NCBI GenBank assembly: GCA_025642075.2
Contig: JAODUO010000640.1
Coordinates: 253,501-317,500, forward strand
Direction of reading: 5' to 3'
Origin: Ridgeia piscesae
Taxonomy: Eukaryota; Annelida; Polychaeta; Sabellida; Siboglinidae
DNA length: 64,000 nt
A program made the translations under genes and the position numbers. Of this stretch, positions 63,025 to 64,000 are shown piece after piece (position 1 is the first letter of the stretch; each line of letters starts with the position of its first letter). The notes beneath the pieces are model-generated. The model worked only from the letters and a program-made list of their open reading frames with translations. It did no database searches and was not told where the DNA came from.

Positions 63025-64000
63025 CATAACGCATTGACTTGGAGCACACAGTTGTATCACCTAGCCACAGAGTGACAACTTGGAGCACACAGTTGTATCA
63101 CCTGGCCACAAAGTGACAACTTGGAGCACACAGTTGTGTCACCTGGCCACAGAGTGACAACTTGGAGCACACAGTTGTATCACCTGGCCACAGAGTGACA
63201 ACTTGGAGCACACAGTTGTGTCACCTGGCCACAGAGTGACAACTTGGAGCACACAGTTGTGTCACCTGGCCACAGAGTGACAACTTGGAGCACACAGTTG
63301 TATCACCTGGCCACAGAGTGACAACTTGGAGCACACAGTTGTATCACCTAGCCACAGAGTGACAACTTGGAGCTCACAGTTGTGTCACCTGGCCACAGAG
63401 TGACAACTTGGAGCACACAGTTGTATCACCTGGCCACAAAGTGACAACTTGGAGCTCACAGTTGTGTCACCTGGCCACAGAGTGACAACTTGGAGCACAC
63501 AGTTGTATCACCTGGCCACAGAGTGACAACTTGGAGCTCACAGTTGTGTCACCTGGCCACAGAGTGACAACTTGGAGCACACAGTTGTGTCACCTGGCCA
63601 CAGAGTGACAACTTGGAACACACAGTTGTGTCGCCTGGCCACAGAGTGACAACTTGGAGCACACAGTTGTGTCACCTGGCCACTGAGTGACAACTTGGAG
63701 CACACAGTTGTGTCGCCTGGCCACAGAGTAACAACTTGGAGCACACAGTTGTGTCACCTGGCCCCCGAGTAACAACTTGCAGCACACAGTTGTGTCGCCT
63801 GGCCACAGAGTGACAACTTGGAGCACACAGTTGTGTCACCTAGCCACTGAGTGACAACTTGGAGCACACAGTTGTGTCACCTGGCCACAGAGTGACAACT
63901 TAGAGCACACAGTTGTATCACCTGGCCACAAAGTGACAACTTGGAGCACACAGTTGTGTCACCTGGCCCCTGAGTGACAACTTGGAGCACACAGTTGTGT
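63025..64000. repeat. 41-bp satellite, about 24 copies, running off the right edge
   Basis: The unit is GAGTGACAACTTGGAGCACA CAGTTGTGTCACCTGGCCACA. It is unbroken to the last base of the window. There is no adjacent exon in view, so whether it borders a splice site is unknown. Confidence 0.95.

Overview
This is eukaryotic DNA from an animal. Every protein match is split into short exons with GT/AG introns whose reading phases agree. Four metazoan genes can be followed exon by exon. The DNA is unusually full of minisatellites, and many of them run across exon-intron borders. I recall, without being able to check, that border-spanning intronic minisatellites were reported at the amphioxus Adh locus. 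With the strong protein similarity to vertebrates and the DMTF1-TMEM243 linkage, this makes a cephalochordate (Branchiostoma-like) genome my best guess, at moderate confidence.

Layout, left to right. (1) 1-6.6 kb, plus strand: the last eight coding exons of Integrator subunit 13 (INTS13/Asunder), with the 5' part off the left edge. (2) 6.9-9.3 kb: a 35-bp satellite between genes. (3) 10.4-20.5 kb, plus strand: TMEM243, complete coding sequence of 113 aa in four coding exons, with a very large CA-rich array in one intron and another array in the 3' UTR. LINE remnants lie before and inside it. (4) 20.8-22.8 kb: a satellite between two convergent 3' ends. (5) 24.1-45.7 kb, minus strand: DMTF1, a cyclin D-binding Myb-like transcription factor. 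Its 17 coding exons sum to exactly 906 codons. (6) 47.2-61.2 kb, plus strand: SUCLG2, the GTP-specific beta subunit of succinyl-CoA ligase. Its 11 coding exons sum to exactly 431 codons. (7) 63.0-64.0 kb: another satellite running off the window.

The main observation is that at least twelve minisatellites have a repeat unit that itself contains a splice site: a piece of exon edge plus the adjoining intron with its GT donor or AG acceptor. True junctions therefore sit at the end of tandem rows of 10 to about 75 near-copies. In three arrays the unit length is a multiple of three and the frame stays open next to the exon, so use of a neighbouring copy would insert whole peptide repeats.

Mobile DNA includes two inverted copies (36.9-38.9 and 52.6-54.5 kb) of a hAT-like element with perfect 8-bp target duplications, each carrying the same older nested element. 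There is also a 2.4-kb element with 30-bp terminal inverted repeats in SUCLG2 intron 1, a 140-bp-arm palindrome, and three LINE fragments. The genes are unrelated in pathway: Integrator/snRNA processing, a small membrane protein, Myb-like transcription control, and the mitochondrial TCA cycle. No operon logic applies.
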